A DNA stretch of 60,288 bases, taken from positions 1 to 60,288 of the forward strand of contig NZ_FRFF01000126.1 of assembly GCF_900143625.1 (NCBI RefSeq), given 5' to 3'. The DNA comes from Nocardiopsis sp. JB363. Its GTDB lineage: Bacteria > Actinomycetota > Actinomycetes > Streptosporangiales > Streptosporangiaceae. Below are positions 36,759 through 44,847 of the stretch, in pieces. A program made the position numbers and the translations under genes. Numbering within the stretch: the first letter of the stretch is position 1; every line of letters starts with the position of its first letter. The notes under the pieces are model-generated. The model was not told where the DNA came from and did no database searches. It was given only the letters and a program-made list of their open reading frames with translations.

Positions 36759-37412
36759 TCAGGATCCGGTGGGGTCAACGACGATGCCCCGCTCAGTGGA
36801 GAACTGGGAGATCTCTGAGGCAGAAAGCACGGCCGAGACCGCATCAGGGGTGTGCCCGGACGGGTTACGGATGTGGAAGCGCCCGTTTCGGTGGCCGATC
36901 ACCAACACCAAGTGCCCGCCTTTTCCTGGTGGAGGAAGGTGAGGGCGGCGGATCTCCTTGTGGACCGAGACCAACACCATCCGCCCGCGGTCCAACTCCG
37001 CGCGCATCGCTGTGGTGTCCAGGTCTGTGCGGACCTGCGCGTCCAGACCGTGATGGCCACGCACGTACTCCACGAACGGCGCGTACACCAGGCCCTTGAC
37101 TGATCCGTCAGCCTGCTCCAGGTACCCGCCGGCCCGACGGACTTCGTGCAGGAGTTCCATGAGGGGCGGGGCGTGCCCGTCACGGTGCACCAGCACCATA
37201 CGCAAACTCGCCATCCCGCAGGCGTGCCGACACCACCGGGCATACTCCCCACGTGAAGCCGCCCCTGAGACCTTCCAGGCCGGATCCTCTCCCGGGGCGT
37301 ACCCCTGGTAGGCGATTCTTTCGATCAAGCCGGGCGAGGCGTACTGGGTGATCGCAGGTACGGGGTCATGCAGTGTGGCCAGGCCCGTGCAGGCGCCGCA
37401 TCGTGAATGCAT
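36759..37412 (-). CDS. C39-like papain-type cysteine peptidase
   Basis: A 217-aa protein starting MHSRCGACTGLATLHDPVPA, with AAGGAG 7 bases upstream of ATG 37412. The predicted nucleophile Cys is in RWCRHACGMASLRMVLVHRD, the His in GGHLVLVIGHRNGRF and a following Asn/Asp-like position in HIRNPSG, the order of peptidase C39 and BtrH-like folds. No membrane segment. C39 peptidases cleave leader peptides after GG, but here there is no ABC transporter, so it may be a stand-alone processing enzyme or an acyltransferase-like protein. It follows a 161-aa gene by 46 bp. A possible leader peptidase candidate, not proven. Confidence 0.7.
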   Translation of the reverse strand: MHSRCGACTGLATLHDPVPAITQYASPGLIERIAYQGYAPGEDPAWKVSGAASRGEYARWCRHACGMASLRMVLVHRDGHAPPLMELLHEVRRAGGYLEQADGSVKGLVYAPFVEYVRGHHGLDAQVRTDLDTTAMRAELDRGRMVLVSVHKEIRRPHLPPPGKGGHLVLVIGHRNGRFHIRNPSGHTPDAVSAVLSASEISQFSTERGIVVDPTGS

Positions 37413-37458
37413 CGGCCTCTCCTTCGTGTGCGGTTTCGCGGCCTTCCGAGGGCAGGCG

Positions 37459-37944
37459 TCAGACAAACCCTTCGGTGGTCAGGATGTGATCGGCGAACCC
37501 CAGCGTCACCTTGCGGGTAGGCGGGTCGACCGTGCGCGGGTCGTGCCAGATCAGATGGAAGAAGGAGGCCTGGACCGCTCGCAGCGCGGTGTCGCGTTCA
37601 GGGTGACGGCGTTGGTGGTGTTGCTGTTGCCACTGTTCGCATACCTGCTCGACGTCCGTAGCCCCACCGGCGTCAACGAAGTAGCGCTGGTCCTCGGTCA
37701 CAGCGCCCATGTGCCACCAATCGCCCCAGTTGAGGGCATCTCCGATGATGGCCAACTCCCATTCGTGGCCGTGCTGGGCGGCCTGGTGGGCCAGGGCCCA
37801 GGCCATGAGAGGGCATGCCCCCTGCTGGAACCAGGCGACCGTCGGCGCGGTGAGCACGCCCGGGGTCACCTCGATGGTGAAGGATCCGTAGGTGAGGGTG
37901 GTGGAGGAACCAACCTGTGGTGACGAGGGGTGTCGGGAGTTCAT
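37459..37944 (-). CDS. Hypothetical protein upstream of the C39-like peptidase (161 aa)
   Basis: Starts MNSRHPSSPQVGSSTTLTYG. Central motifs are GACPLMAWALAHQAAQHGHE and HMGAVTEDQRYFVDAGGATD, with a Cys early and a His/Asp later, which faintly resemble a cysteine-protease-like fold. I do not claim activity. It is 46 bp upstream of the C39-like gene on the same strand and probably co-transcribed. The start could be 37953. Confidence 0.6.
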   Translation of the reverse strand: MNSRHPSSPQVGSSTTLTYGSFTIEVTPGVLTAPTVAWFQQGACPLMAWALAHQAAQHGHEWELAIIGDALNWGDWWHMGAVTEDQRYFVDAGGATDVEQVCEQWQQQHHQRRHPERDTALRAVQASFFHLIWHDPRTVDPPTRKVTLGFADHILTTEGFV

Positions 37945-38120
37945 GGGCACCATGGTGTCGAAGGGCTAGGCACCGCACCAGATGAGCAGCAAGACCGCTG
38001 AGCCCGCGGAGTCGTTCGGGCAGCGCCGACCGACTCCGGTCAGAGAGCAGGTCCGGGTTGGCGCGTTCTGCAAGCTCTCCCCGTACCGCGGTAGCTGGCG
38101 CTCCGGGCAGGGGTGAACCC

Positions 38121-38774
38121 TCAGGTGCTCTCCTGGGTGGGGCCCAGGCCTAGCAGTTTCGCGACCCGCTGAGCCAGCCCTGGGCTGCCGTCGGCGTGCA
38201 CGGTCGTGATCCCCAGCTCCTGAGCGGGGGTGAGGTTGTCGGGGTGGTCGTCGACGAACACGCACTCGGTGCTGTCCAGGCCCAGCCGCTCCACCGTGCG
38301 TTGGTAGATCAGAGGGTCGGGCTTGGCGATACCTTCCACCTCCGAGAGCACCGTCACCTCACACAGCCCACTCACACCGAGCACCTGGTAGGGGTCATAG
38401 GGGTCGCGGCCGAAACTGTTGGACAGCACCGCCGTGCGCAGGCCGGCGCGACGTGCTGCGCGCGCCAGCTCGATCATCTCCGCAGCCGGTTGCGCCTGCG
38501 CCCAGACACGGCCCATGAGGTTGTCGTGATCCTCGACCTGCAGCAGCGGGGCCGTCAGCCGGTTCCATTCGGCCTGGGCCAAACGCCCGGCCTCCAGCTC
38601 CTGGTACAGGCGGCGCCCTTCGGGATGGCGCCCCAGGGTGTGGCTCCAGGCGTGGGCGGGCAGGCCTTGGCTCACGCACCAGCGCCGCAATGAGGGGCCC
38701 ACCTCGGTGGTCAGGACGCCGACGAAGTCGAGGATGAGCCCGCGAAACCGGGGGGAAACAGGGGCGGAGTACAT
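38121..38774 (-). CDS. HAD-superfamily hydrolase (copy 2)
   Basis: A 217-aa protein highly similar to the HAD at 20844-21524. It shares LILDFVGVLTTEV (the second motif-I Asp replaced by Val), AVLSNSFGRDPYDPYQVLGV SGLCEVTVLSEVEG and CVFVDDHPDNL. It follows the LexA-HemC fusion on the same strand, reproducing the order hemC-HAD found at 20.8-22.6 kb. The conserved pairing despite changes in the HemC partner suggests a joint function. Confidence 0.88.
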   Translation of the reverse strand: MYSAPVSPRFRGLILDFVGVLTTEVGPSLRRWCVSQGLPAHAWSHTLGRHPEGRRLYQELEAGRLAQAEWNRLTAPLLQVEDHDNLMGRVWAQAQPAAEMIELARAARRAGLRTAVLSNSFGRDPYDPYQVLGVSGLCEVTVLSEVEGIAKPDPLIYQRTVERLGLDSTECVFVDDHPDNLTPAQELGITTVHADGSPGLAQRVAKLLGLGPTQEST

Positions 38775-38936
38775 GGGGTCTGTCCGTTCGTGGAGGGGGA
38801 GAACACGGCCGGGTTGTCGGGCTGCGGCGAGTCTTCAGCCAGAACAGTGATTTCCCTGCTCGCCCGCTTTTACACCGCCCGAACAGCCCCGCCGCACTCA
38901 CACCATCGGGTGTGGGCCCTGTCCACGGCCTGTGCT

Positions 38937-39800
38937 TCAGGTGTTGGAAGCCAGGACGGCCTCTACCCCCTTCTCAAGGAGCAGTTGGGCCACGCGCTCA
39001 CCCACCATCTCCGGGTGATCGGTCTCGCCGGTGGCCTCGGCGCGGATGGTGGCACGGCCATCGGTTGAGGTCACCTGGGCGAGCAGGTGCAGCTGCCCGG
39101 CGTGGATGCTGGCGTAGGCGCCGGTGGGTACGTGACAGCCGCCCCCCAAGATCTGCATGAGCGCACGTTCGGCCTGTGTGGTGGCCGCAGCTTCCGCGTC
39201 GTGCACTGCGGCTACCACCCGCGCCAGCGCGGTGTCGGCGGAGCGCACCTGCACCGCGATCGCCCCTTGGGCCGGGGAAGGCGGCCACTGGGTGGGGTCC
39301 AGGTACTGGGTGATGTTCTCCTGCAGACTCAGCCGGTGCAGCCCGGCTGCGGCCAGCACCACCCCGGACAAGCCCCGCTCGCGCATCTGCCGTAGCCGTG
39401 GGGGGACGTTGCCTCGGATCGGGACCGCCTCCACCCCGGGGCAGGCGTGGTGGAGTTGACCCACCCGGCGGGGCGCGCTGGTGCTCACCCGCTGCCCGAC
39501 GGTCAGCGCACCCAGGGTGGTGCCGCACAGGGCATCGCGCACGGCCCCGACCGCCTCTTCGGGGCGGGTCGGTACTGCTGCGCGAGTGAGACCGTGGGCC
39601 AGGCGGATACTGCGAGGGGTTCCGGGCTGACGGTCCACATAGCCCAGTTCGACCAGGCGGTCGATCTGACGGGAGACAGCAGAGGGGCTGGCCATGCCCG
39701 CACGGTCGGCGATCTCCCGCAGCGTCGGCGCGTACTTGTGTTCGGCGGTCAGGGCGTGGATCGCAGCCAGAATCGTTCCCTGTGTCGGGGTCAGGGGCAT
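38937..39800 (-). CDS. LexA-type winged-helix domain fused to truncated HemC
   Basis: A 287-aa protein starting MPLTPTQGTILAAIHALTAE with GGAGGG 5 bases before ATG 39800. Residues 1-65 match the LexA N-terminal winged helix (APTLREIADRAGMASPSAVS; LVELGYVDRQPGTPRSIRLA). From about residue 82 the sequence is HemC: RDALCGTTLGALTVGQRVST, SAPRRVGQLHHACPGVEAVP, IRGNVPPRL and the cofactor Cys in LGGGCHVPTGAY. The first roughly 100 residues of HemC, including the catalytic HSLKDLP Asp, are missing. The reading frame is uninterrupted across the junction. Arginines that bind pyrrole carboxylates and the cofactor Cys remain. It could be a ligand-sensing regulator built from a pseudoenzyme. Confidence 0.88.
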   Translation of the reverse strand: MPLTPTQGTILAAIHALTAEHKYAPTLREIADRAGMASPSAVSRQIDRLVELGYVDRQPGTPRSIRLAHGLTRAAVPTRPEEAVGAVRDALCGTTLGALTVGQRVSTSAPRRVGQLHHACPGVEAVPIRGNVPPRLRQMRERGLSGVVLAAAGLHRLSLQENITQYLDPTQWPPSPAQGAIAVQVRSADTALARVVAAVHDAEAAATTQAERALMQILGGGCHVPTGAYASIHAGQLHLLAQVTSTDGRATIRAEATGETDHPEMVGERVAQLLLEKGVEAVLASNT

Positions 39801-39811
39801 GGGGCCCTCCC

Positions 39812-39843
39812 GCCTGCATTGGTGCTGGTAGGCAGGCATTTTA
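39812..39843 (-). promoter_or_regulatory. Candidate promoter and operator of the LexA-HemC gene
   Basis: On the minus strand TAAAAT (39838-39843) resembles a -10 hexamer. Next to it an interrupted inverted repeat GCCTGC...GCAGGC (arms 39832-39837 and 39812-39817, 14-base spacer) ends 12 bases before the ATG. Position suits autoregulation by the LexA-like domain. No canonical actinobacterial SOS box was seen. Confidence 0.4.
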
Positions 39844-39907
39844 GGGAGCTGAGGTGACAACCAGGACACGGCGGCGAGCCCACCGGCTCTCAGAGGCGAA
39901 GGGGCCC

Positions 39908-40471
39908 TCAGACCTGACTTTCCCGGGGCGCCAGGCCGCTGTCCTTCAGGATTCGCGCCACGCTCTGATCGAGGCTGCTGTGTTCGTCGATGACCTCCTC
40001 CACCCCGCCGGGGAGCAGGTCACGGGGCCGCCACCACTGACGCAGCACGGTCTCACCGACCTTATCTGCGATGGGTTTTGTCGCGTGGCGCTCCAGGGTG
40101 GTGGGGAAGGGGATGTCGAAGTAGTAGCAGTGGGCCACCCCCGGGCGGTCGCGGATCAGGCGGGTGAGCATGTCCCCGTAGTGGGCCACGTAGAAGATGC
40201 CCTCCAGCACCACGTGGAATCCGTGGATCAGGGCGTGGCGGGCCATGAGGTCGATGAGTTCGACGTTGGCGGCGCCTGGGCGGTCCCGCTCCCTGAGGAT
40301 CTCGCGGCGTACTACGTCCTGGCCGATGATCGCGAGTCCCCGCCCGTACTCCGTCCGTAGGGTCTGGGCCACGGTGGACTTGCCTGAGGCGGAGTTACCC
40401 CTCAACACGACCAATCGCGGTGCGGAAGGGGAGCCGGGCTGGACCTGATCGTGGCGTTCCAACGAGGTCAT
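39908..40471 (-). CDS. P-loop kinase (AAA/zeta-like)
   Basis: A 187-aa protein starting MTSLERHDQVQPGSPSAPRL. Walker A is VVLRGNSASGKSTVAQTLRT. It also has GLAIIGQDVVRREIL and HGFHVVLEGIFYVAHYGDML, typical of small-molecule or zeta-toxin-like kinases. The C-terminal segment includes KPIADKVGETVLRQWWRPRD. The start at 40471 is preferred by homology position. No antitoxin is adjacent, so a metabolite kinase is more likely than a zeta toxin. It lies between the LexA-HemC and APH genes on the same strand. Confidence 0.8.
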   Translation of the reverse strand: MTSLERHDQVQPGSPSAPRLVVLRGNSASGKSTVAQTLRTEYGRGLAIIGQDVVRREILRERDRPGAANVELIDLMARHALIHGFHVVLEGIFYVAHYGDMLTRLIRDRPGVAHCYYFDIPFPTTLERHATKPIADKVGETVLRQWWRPRDLLPGGVEEVIDEHSSLDQSVARILKDSGLAPRESQV

Positions 40472-40824
40472 GGGCACGACTCTAATCGAGACCACATCCG
40501 CTCGCAGGCCGAAACGGACAGGCTCCTTACCTTCGCTGCACACTTGAACCTTCCACGCACTGGGCCCTGCCCGGCTACCCTGCCGGTGCGACAACCTCCT
40601 ACGCCGCCCCTGGTGGTGGGGTGTTGCTGGTCCAGCTGCGGTCAGTCCGCGCGCTGCGTTCGAAGCAGGAGCGAACCGGTGGGTCCCGAGGCCTGGACTT
40701 TGTCACGCAAACCAGGGTCCGGACCTGCTGGGTGGGCACGTGAGGCGGGACCTGGCCCGGCTCTCGAGACCGCCCTCATCAAGCTGGCGCAACCGTAGGC
40801 GACACTCCAGTACTGGCCGATGGG
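40472..40824. other. Intergenic stretch with a relic promoter repeat
   Basis: About 350 bp without a convincing gene. Positions 40566-40598 repeat, with 2 mismatches in 33 bp, the promoter and start region of the PIMT copy at 43217-43249. The start GTG there is GCG here, so it is probably a relic of a lost gene's 5' end. Confidence 0.5.
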
Positions 40825-41769
40825 TCAGCACTTCAGCCGTGCGCGCAGCCACCGAAGAACCGCTTCTCCTTTGGCGTGCTGGTGGGCGCGCAGAGTGGGG
40901 ATGTTGGGCGGGGCGGGCTGCTGGCACTGGGTGAGATAGTCCCCGGCGAGCGCGGCGAGCACCGCGTTGACGGCACCTGCCTCCACCCCGCAGGCGTGGG
41001 GGTAGTGGTGCCATACCTGCTCGGGGTCGACCTGGGGGCTGGAAGCGGCCACGGACGGCAACAGCATCAGCAGGTCCAGCCACGGCGCCGCCGCCACCGC
41101 ATAGGGCCAGTCCACGAGCACCACCCGCTCTGGGGTCAGGAGCATGTTGTCCGCGCGCAGGTCGGTGTGGGCGAGCGTGTCGCCGGTGGCCGCGGTTGCC
41201 CAGTCCTTCTCCAGGTCGGTGAGCAGCCCCAGGTTCTCCCTGGCCCAGGCCGGGAGTGCCTCAACGTGCGCTGAGCTTGCACCGGAGCTCAACCGGCTCC
41301 ATGAGGAGTAGGCAACGGCCAGGTCCTCGGAGGCTGGCACCGTGCCGACGGGGGCGGGGGTGAGGGCATCGGCCATATCAGCGAGAGTGGCCACGACCCG
41401 CTCCAGCTCGTGTTGCTGCCAGGGCTGGGCCGGGGTGTGCCCGGCGACGTCGTCGAAGACGAGCATCACCCAGTGATCGTCGTCAAAAGACCAGCGTAGA
41501 CGGGGCGCAGGGGCCTGCAGGGGAAGCGTCTGGTTCACCTGGATCTCGCGCCGGTACAGGCCCGGAGCGTGCGGATCGCGCCTGGAGTGGATGGCCTTGG
41601 CGAACACCCGCTGCCCGTCCGCCAGGACCAACCGGGACGCCAGCCCCGGACTGAACCCCCCGACCTGGCGCTGTTCGTCGACCACGGCAGCGCCGAACAC
41701 GTCGATGAAAGCGGTGGTGAGGTGGTCGGGCAGCTCACCCCAGCCGAGCCGATGAGCAGAGTTGGCCAT
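40825..41769 (-). CDS. APH-family small-molecule phosphotransferase
   Basis: A 314-aa protein starting MANSAHRLGWGELPDHLTTA with AAGGATC 5 bases before ATG. It has GGFSPGLASRLVLADGQRVF AKAI (nucleotide-binding), LAHTDLRADNMLLT (catalytic Asp) and VVLVDWPYAVAAAPWLDLLM. It is intact. The frameshifted remnant at 22814-23120 is its closest relative in the window, showing duplication of this gene family. It lies upstream of the kinase and LexA-HemC genes, and downstream of hisG on the same strand. Substrate unknown. Confidence 0.87.
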   Translation of the reverse strand: MANSAHRLGWGELPDHLTTAFIDVFGAAVVDEQRQVGGFSPGLASRLVLADGQRVFAKAIHSRRDPHAPGLYRREIQVNQTLPLQAPAPRLRWSFDDDHWVMLVFDDVAGHTPAQPWQQHELERVVATLADMADALTPAPVGTVPASEDLAVAYSSWSRLSSGASSAHVEALPAWARENLGLLTDLEKDWATAATGDTLAHTDLRADNMLLTPERVVLVDWPYAVAAAPWLDLLMLLPSVAASSPQVDPEQVWHHYPHACGVEAGAVNAVLAALAGDYLTQCQQPAPPNIPTLRAHQHAKGEAVLRWLRARLKC

Positions 41770-41945
41770 CGCGTGATCCTTAGGTGCGGTCTGAACCTGG
41801 TCCGGTGAACGGCAAAAAGGAAGGAAGCGCGCCGGGCTATCTGAAGCAGAGGTCGGGTTGCTGGTCACCGACGCCGGAGGCCCGCCCCTGGTGCAGGCCT
41901 GGTCCGGGCCTCCTTCGCAATGTCACGATCGCCCCGCGGGCGGGG

Positions 41946-42803
41946 CTATACCCGACACGCTTGGATCTTGGTGACCAAGAGGGCCCGGGCACCTGCCTGT
42001 TCCAACTGATCCATGATCGTGTGCGCTCGCGCGGCAGGCACCATGACCCGCACAGCCGACCAGCCCTTGCGGTGCAGCGGTGAGATGGTCGGGCCCTCCT
42101 TGCCGGAGCTGACCGCCAGGGCCCGGTCCAGGTGAGCGGCCTCGATGTCGTAGTCGAGCAGCACGTAGTCACGAGCCACCAAAACGCCGCTCAGACGCCG
42201 CAGGAAGCGTTGCGAGGTGTCGGTGCTGGGGTCGCACTGCCCTCGGATGACGATGGCTTCTGAACGCATGATGGGCTCACCGATGACTTCCAGCCCCAGG
42301 TGCGCCAGAGTCGCACCGGTTTCCACCACGTCCGCGATCACGTCCGCTACGCCCAGGCGTAGCGCGGTTTCGACCGCACCCTCCAGGCGCACGATCCCGG
42401 CTGGCTCAACGCCGAGGTCGGCCAGGTGCTTGGCCACTACCGCGGGGTAGGAGGTCGCGATGGTCTTACCGTCCAGGTCCTGCACGCTCTGAGCGGTTTC
42501 GGGGTGGCCCGCGAAGTGGAAGGTGGAGCGGGCAAACCCCAGGGCGAGGATCTCCTGGGCCGGGGCTATGGAGTCGATGAGGAGATCGCGGCCGGTGATA
42601 CCCATGTTCAGCTGCCCCGAGCCCACGTAGGTGGCGATGTCGCGGGGGCGCAGGTAGAAGAACTCGATCCCGTTGGTCTCGTCGGTGACCACGAGTTCCT
42701 TGGAGTCGGTGCGCTGCTGGTACCCGGCCGCATGCAGCAACGCGACCGCCTCGGCGTTCAAGGACCCCTTGTTGGGTACAGCGACACGGAGCAGGGACGA
42801 CAT
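41946..42803 (-). CDS. hisG: ATP phosphoribosyltransferase-like protein (HisG, long form)
   Basis: A 285-aa protein starting MSSLLRVAVPNKGSLNAEAV; GAGAGG lies 5 bases before the ATG. It shows VPNKGSLNAEAVALLHAAGY, RPRDIATYVGSGQLNMGITG, DVIADVVETGATLAHLGLEV and the C-terminal regulatory-domain segment GKEGPTISPLHRKGWSAVRV, so it is the long, histidine-feedback-type HisG. The reaction is ATP + PRPP to phosphoribosyl-ATP, first step of histidine synthesis. No other his gene is near. HisG homologs are also recruited for purine-like natural products, so a secondary role is possible. Confidence 0.9.
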   Translation of the reverse strand: MSSLLRVAVPNKGSLNAEAVALLHAAGYQQRTDSKELVVTDETNGIEFFYLRPRDIATYVGSGQLNMGITGRDLLIDSIAPAQEILALGFARSTFHFAGHPETAQSVQDLDGKTIATSYPAVVAKHLADLGVEPAGIVRLEGAVETALRLGVADVIADVVETGATLAHLGLEVIGEPIMRSEAIVIRGQCDPSTDTSQRFLRRLSGVLVARDYVLLDYDIEAAHLDRALAVSSGKEGPTISPLHRKGWSAVRVMVPAARAHTIMDQLEQAGARALLVTKIQACRV

Positions 42804-43238
42804 GGGTGACCTCTCGTGTGGAAGCGCGGTGCCCTCATGGTCTCAAACCAGCCAGGCCCGTGTTGGCTCTTCGCTGAGGCCACCCACGAGCCAGGGCCGG
42901 GCTGTTGCCCTCGCCAGATCTGCGCCCAGCACCGACCCCCCTTTTCGGATCGGGTCCGGGCGCTGAGGCGGTCGAAAGCCCGAGCGCGCTGTTGCAGTCG
43001 GACAGTGCCGCCATCGGCTGATCCTGCGCGGCGACGACCGTCACCAGGGCGGTGGCGCAGTGAGCACCACGAAGCCTCACCTAGACGACCAGCCTCCGTG
43101 GTGAACATGCGACCGACGGCGGGGAAGACCTCACACCTGAGACACACGCCACCAGCAGGCGAGCCGCCCACAGGGCCTTTGCTCACTGCTTTCGGGAAGA
43201 ACACCACCTGCCACATCCTGCCCGGCTAACCTGCCGGT
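42804..43238. promoter_or_regulatory. Divergent promoter region between hisG and PIMT copy 3
   Basis: 435 bp with no convincing gene. At its right end TAACCT lies about 10 bases before GTG 43239 with no ribosome-binding site, which fits a leaderless mRNA for PIMT copy 3. The 33-bp segment 43217-43249 is repeated at 40566-40598. Confidence 0.5.
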
Positions 43239-44498
43239 GTGACAACCTCTGAGACCACCCCCGCCCACCGCAGCACCGACCACGTCGACGCTCTGCGTGA
43301 GCGGATGATCGAGCGGCTGTGGGCCGTCAACGCTCTACGGTCGGAACCGGTAGCCGTCGCCGTGCGCGCGGTACCGCGCCACTTTTTCGTACCTGACTTT
43401 CCGCTGGAGGAGGTCTACGATCCCCAGGCCGTGCTGCGGACCAAGTTCGACGGCAACGGGGAAGCCACCAGCTCCATCTCGGCCACCTGGATCCAGACCC
43501 TGATGCTGGAGCGCGCCGACCTTCGGCCGGGGATGCGGGTGCTGGAGATCGGCAGTGGCGGCTACAACGCCGCCCTGATCGCCGAGGTCGTCGGCCCCGA
43601 CGGACAGGTGACCTCGATCGACATCGACCCCGAGGTCGTCGACCGGGCCCGCAGCCGCCTGGCCCAGAGCGGGTACGCCGACCGAGTGGAGGTGGTGCTC
43701 GGCGACGCCGAACACGGACACCCCGCCGGCGCCCCCTACGATCGGATCATCGTCACGGTCGCCGCCACCGACCTGCCCCCGGCCTGGACCGAACAGCTCA
43801 TCGAGGGCGGACGCCTGGTCCTGCCCTTGGGCGTGCGGGGGTTTCAGCGCGTCTACGCCTTCACCCACCACGGACAGGACCTGCTGGTAGGGGAGACCGG
43901 CGACCACACCGGGTTCGTACCCATGCAAGGGCTGGGCGCGCCAGCGCCTACCATCGTGTCGCTCACGGACCAGGTGGCGCTGACCACCGACGCCGACCCC
44001 GTCCCTTCCCCTGGCCGGTTGCCTGAGGTATTCGCCGAGCCCGCCTACGAGGAGCGCTCCGGGGTACGGATAGGCCGCAACGAATACTTCGGAGGTCTGC
44101 AGCTGTGGCTGGCCACCACCCTGCCCGGCTTCGCCACCCTGTCCGGTGATGCCGAGGCCCTGGGCCACGCCACCATTGGCGTGCACCAGAGTCCAGCGGT
44201 CTGGGATGGCACCGGCCTGGCCTACCTGGTACTGCCCCAAACATCGACCGACCCCGACCAGTGGGAGTTCCTCGCCCGCGGCCACGGCCCCAACGCCACC
44301 GAACTGGTCCACCGCTTGGTCGAGCACGTCCGCCGGTGGGACCGCGAACATCGCCACGGCCCCGGCCCCCGATTCCTCGCCAACCCCGCTCTCCCCGACG
44401 CACCCGAAGTAATCCGCACGCGGCACACCCGCCTTCTCCCCCTGTGGGATCAGCGCGAGAGCCCCCAGGTGGACTGGGAAGCCGACCGGGACGCATGA
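43239..44498 (+). CDS. PIMT-like methyltransferase of the FxLD system (copy 3)
   Basis: A 419-aa protein starting at leaderless GTG (MTTSETTPAHRSTDHVDALR). It contains VAVRAVPRHFFVPDFPLEEV, MRVLEIGSGGYNAALIAEVV, VTSIDIDPEVVDRARS, DRIIVTVAATDLPPAW and GFVPMQGLGAPAP, with the C-terminal RTRHTRLLPLWDQRE. It is intact and the same length as copies 1 and 2. No FxLD precursor was found next to it. Its stop overlaps the next start (ATGA), so the following truncated gene was probably co-translated. Confidence 0.92.
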   Translation: MTTSETTPAHRSTDHVDALRERMIERLWAVNALRSEPVAVAVRAVPRHFFVPDFPLEEVYDPQAVLRTKFDGNGEATSSISATWIQTLMLERADLRPGMRVLEIGSGGYNAALIAEVVGPDGQVTSIDIDPEVVDRARSRLAQSGYADRVEVVLGDAEHGHPAGAPYDRIIVTVAATDLPPAWTEQLIEGGRLVLPLGVRGFQRVYAFTHHGQDLLVGETGDHTGFVPMQGLGAPAPTIVSLTDQVALTTDADPVPSPGRLPEVFAEPAYEERSGVRIGRNEYFGGLQLWLATTLPGFATLSGDAEALGHATIGVHQSPAVWDGTGLAYLVLPQTSTDPDQWEFLARGHGPNATELVHRLVEHVRRWDREHRHGPGPRFLANPALPDAPEVIRTRHTRLLPLWDQRESPQVDWEADRDA

Positions 44499-44824
44499 GC
44501 ACACCCCCACCCCAGGCACCCGACCTGGACCACGCCTGGGGGCACGCGGTCACCGCCCTGGACCTGACCACCCTGCCGGTGGGGGAACGGCACCGCGGAG
44601 TGAGCGGCCGAACCCTGAGCGGACCGGTCACCCGCCCCGACGGCTCCCCGGCATGGCTGCGGGTGGAGTCCGCAACCAAGCCGGGCGGACGGATGTGGGA
44701 GGGCAACCGGCTCGCCGAGGAACTCCTGCCCCGCACATCCCCCGGCCCCGACTACTGGCCGCACACACCTGGGGTACCGCCCCCCACACTCTGGAAATTT
44801 GTAGCTTTCCATGTGGATCGCTAG
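44495..44824 (+). pseudogene. Truncated gene coupled to PIMT copy 3
   Basis: Starts MSTPPPQAPDLDHAWGHAVT, overlapping the PIMT stop by ATGA. Its sequence SGRTLSGPVTRPDGSPAWLR, VESATKPGGRMWEGNRLAEE looks like the beginning of a longer, possibly APH-like protein, but the frame ends at VDR right before the type I restriction operon. I infer that insertion of the operon removed its 3' half. The exact family is not certain. Confidence 0.55.
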
Positions 44825-44847
44825 TCAAGTGTCGGGTCTGTGTGTCG

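Noticed and set aside
38937..39800. LexA-HemC protein as an active SOS repressor
   Set aside because: Only the DNA-binding half of LexA is present; the Ser/Lys autoprotease domain is absent, so RecA-triggered cleavage is not expected.
39908..40471. P-loop kinase as a zeta toxin
   Set aside because: No epsilon-like antitoxin is encoded next to it and the context is metabolic.
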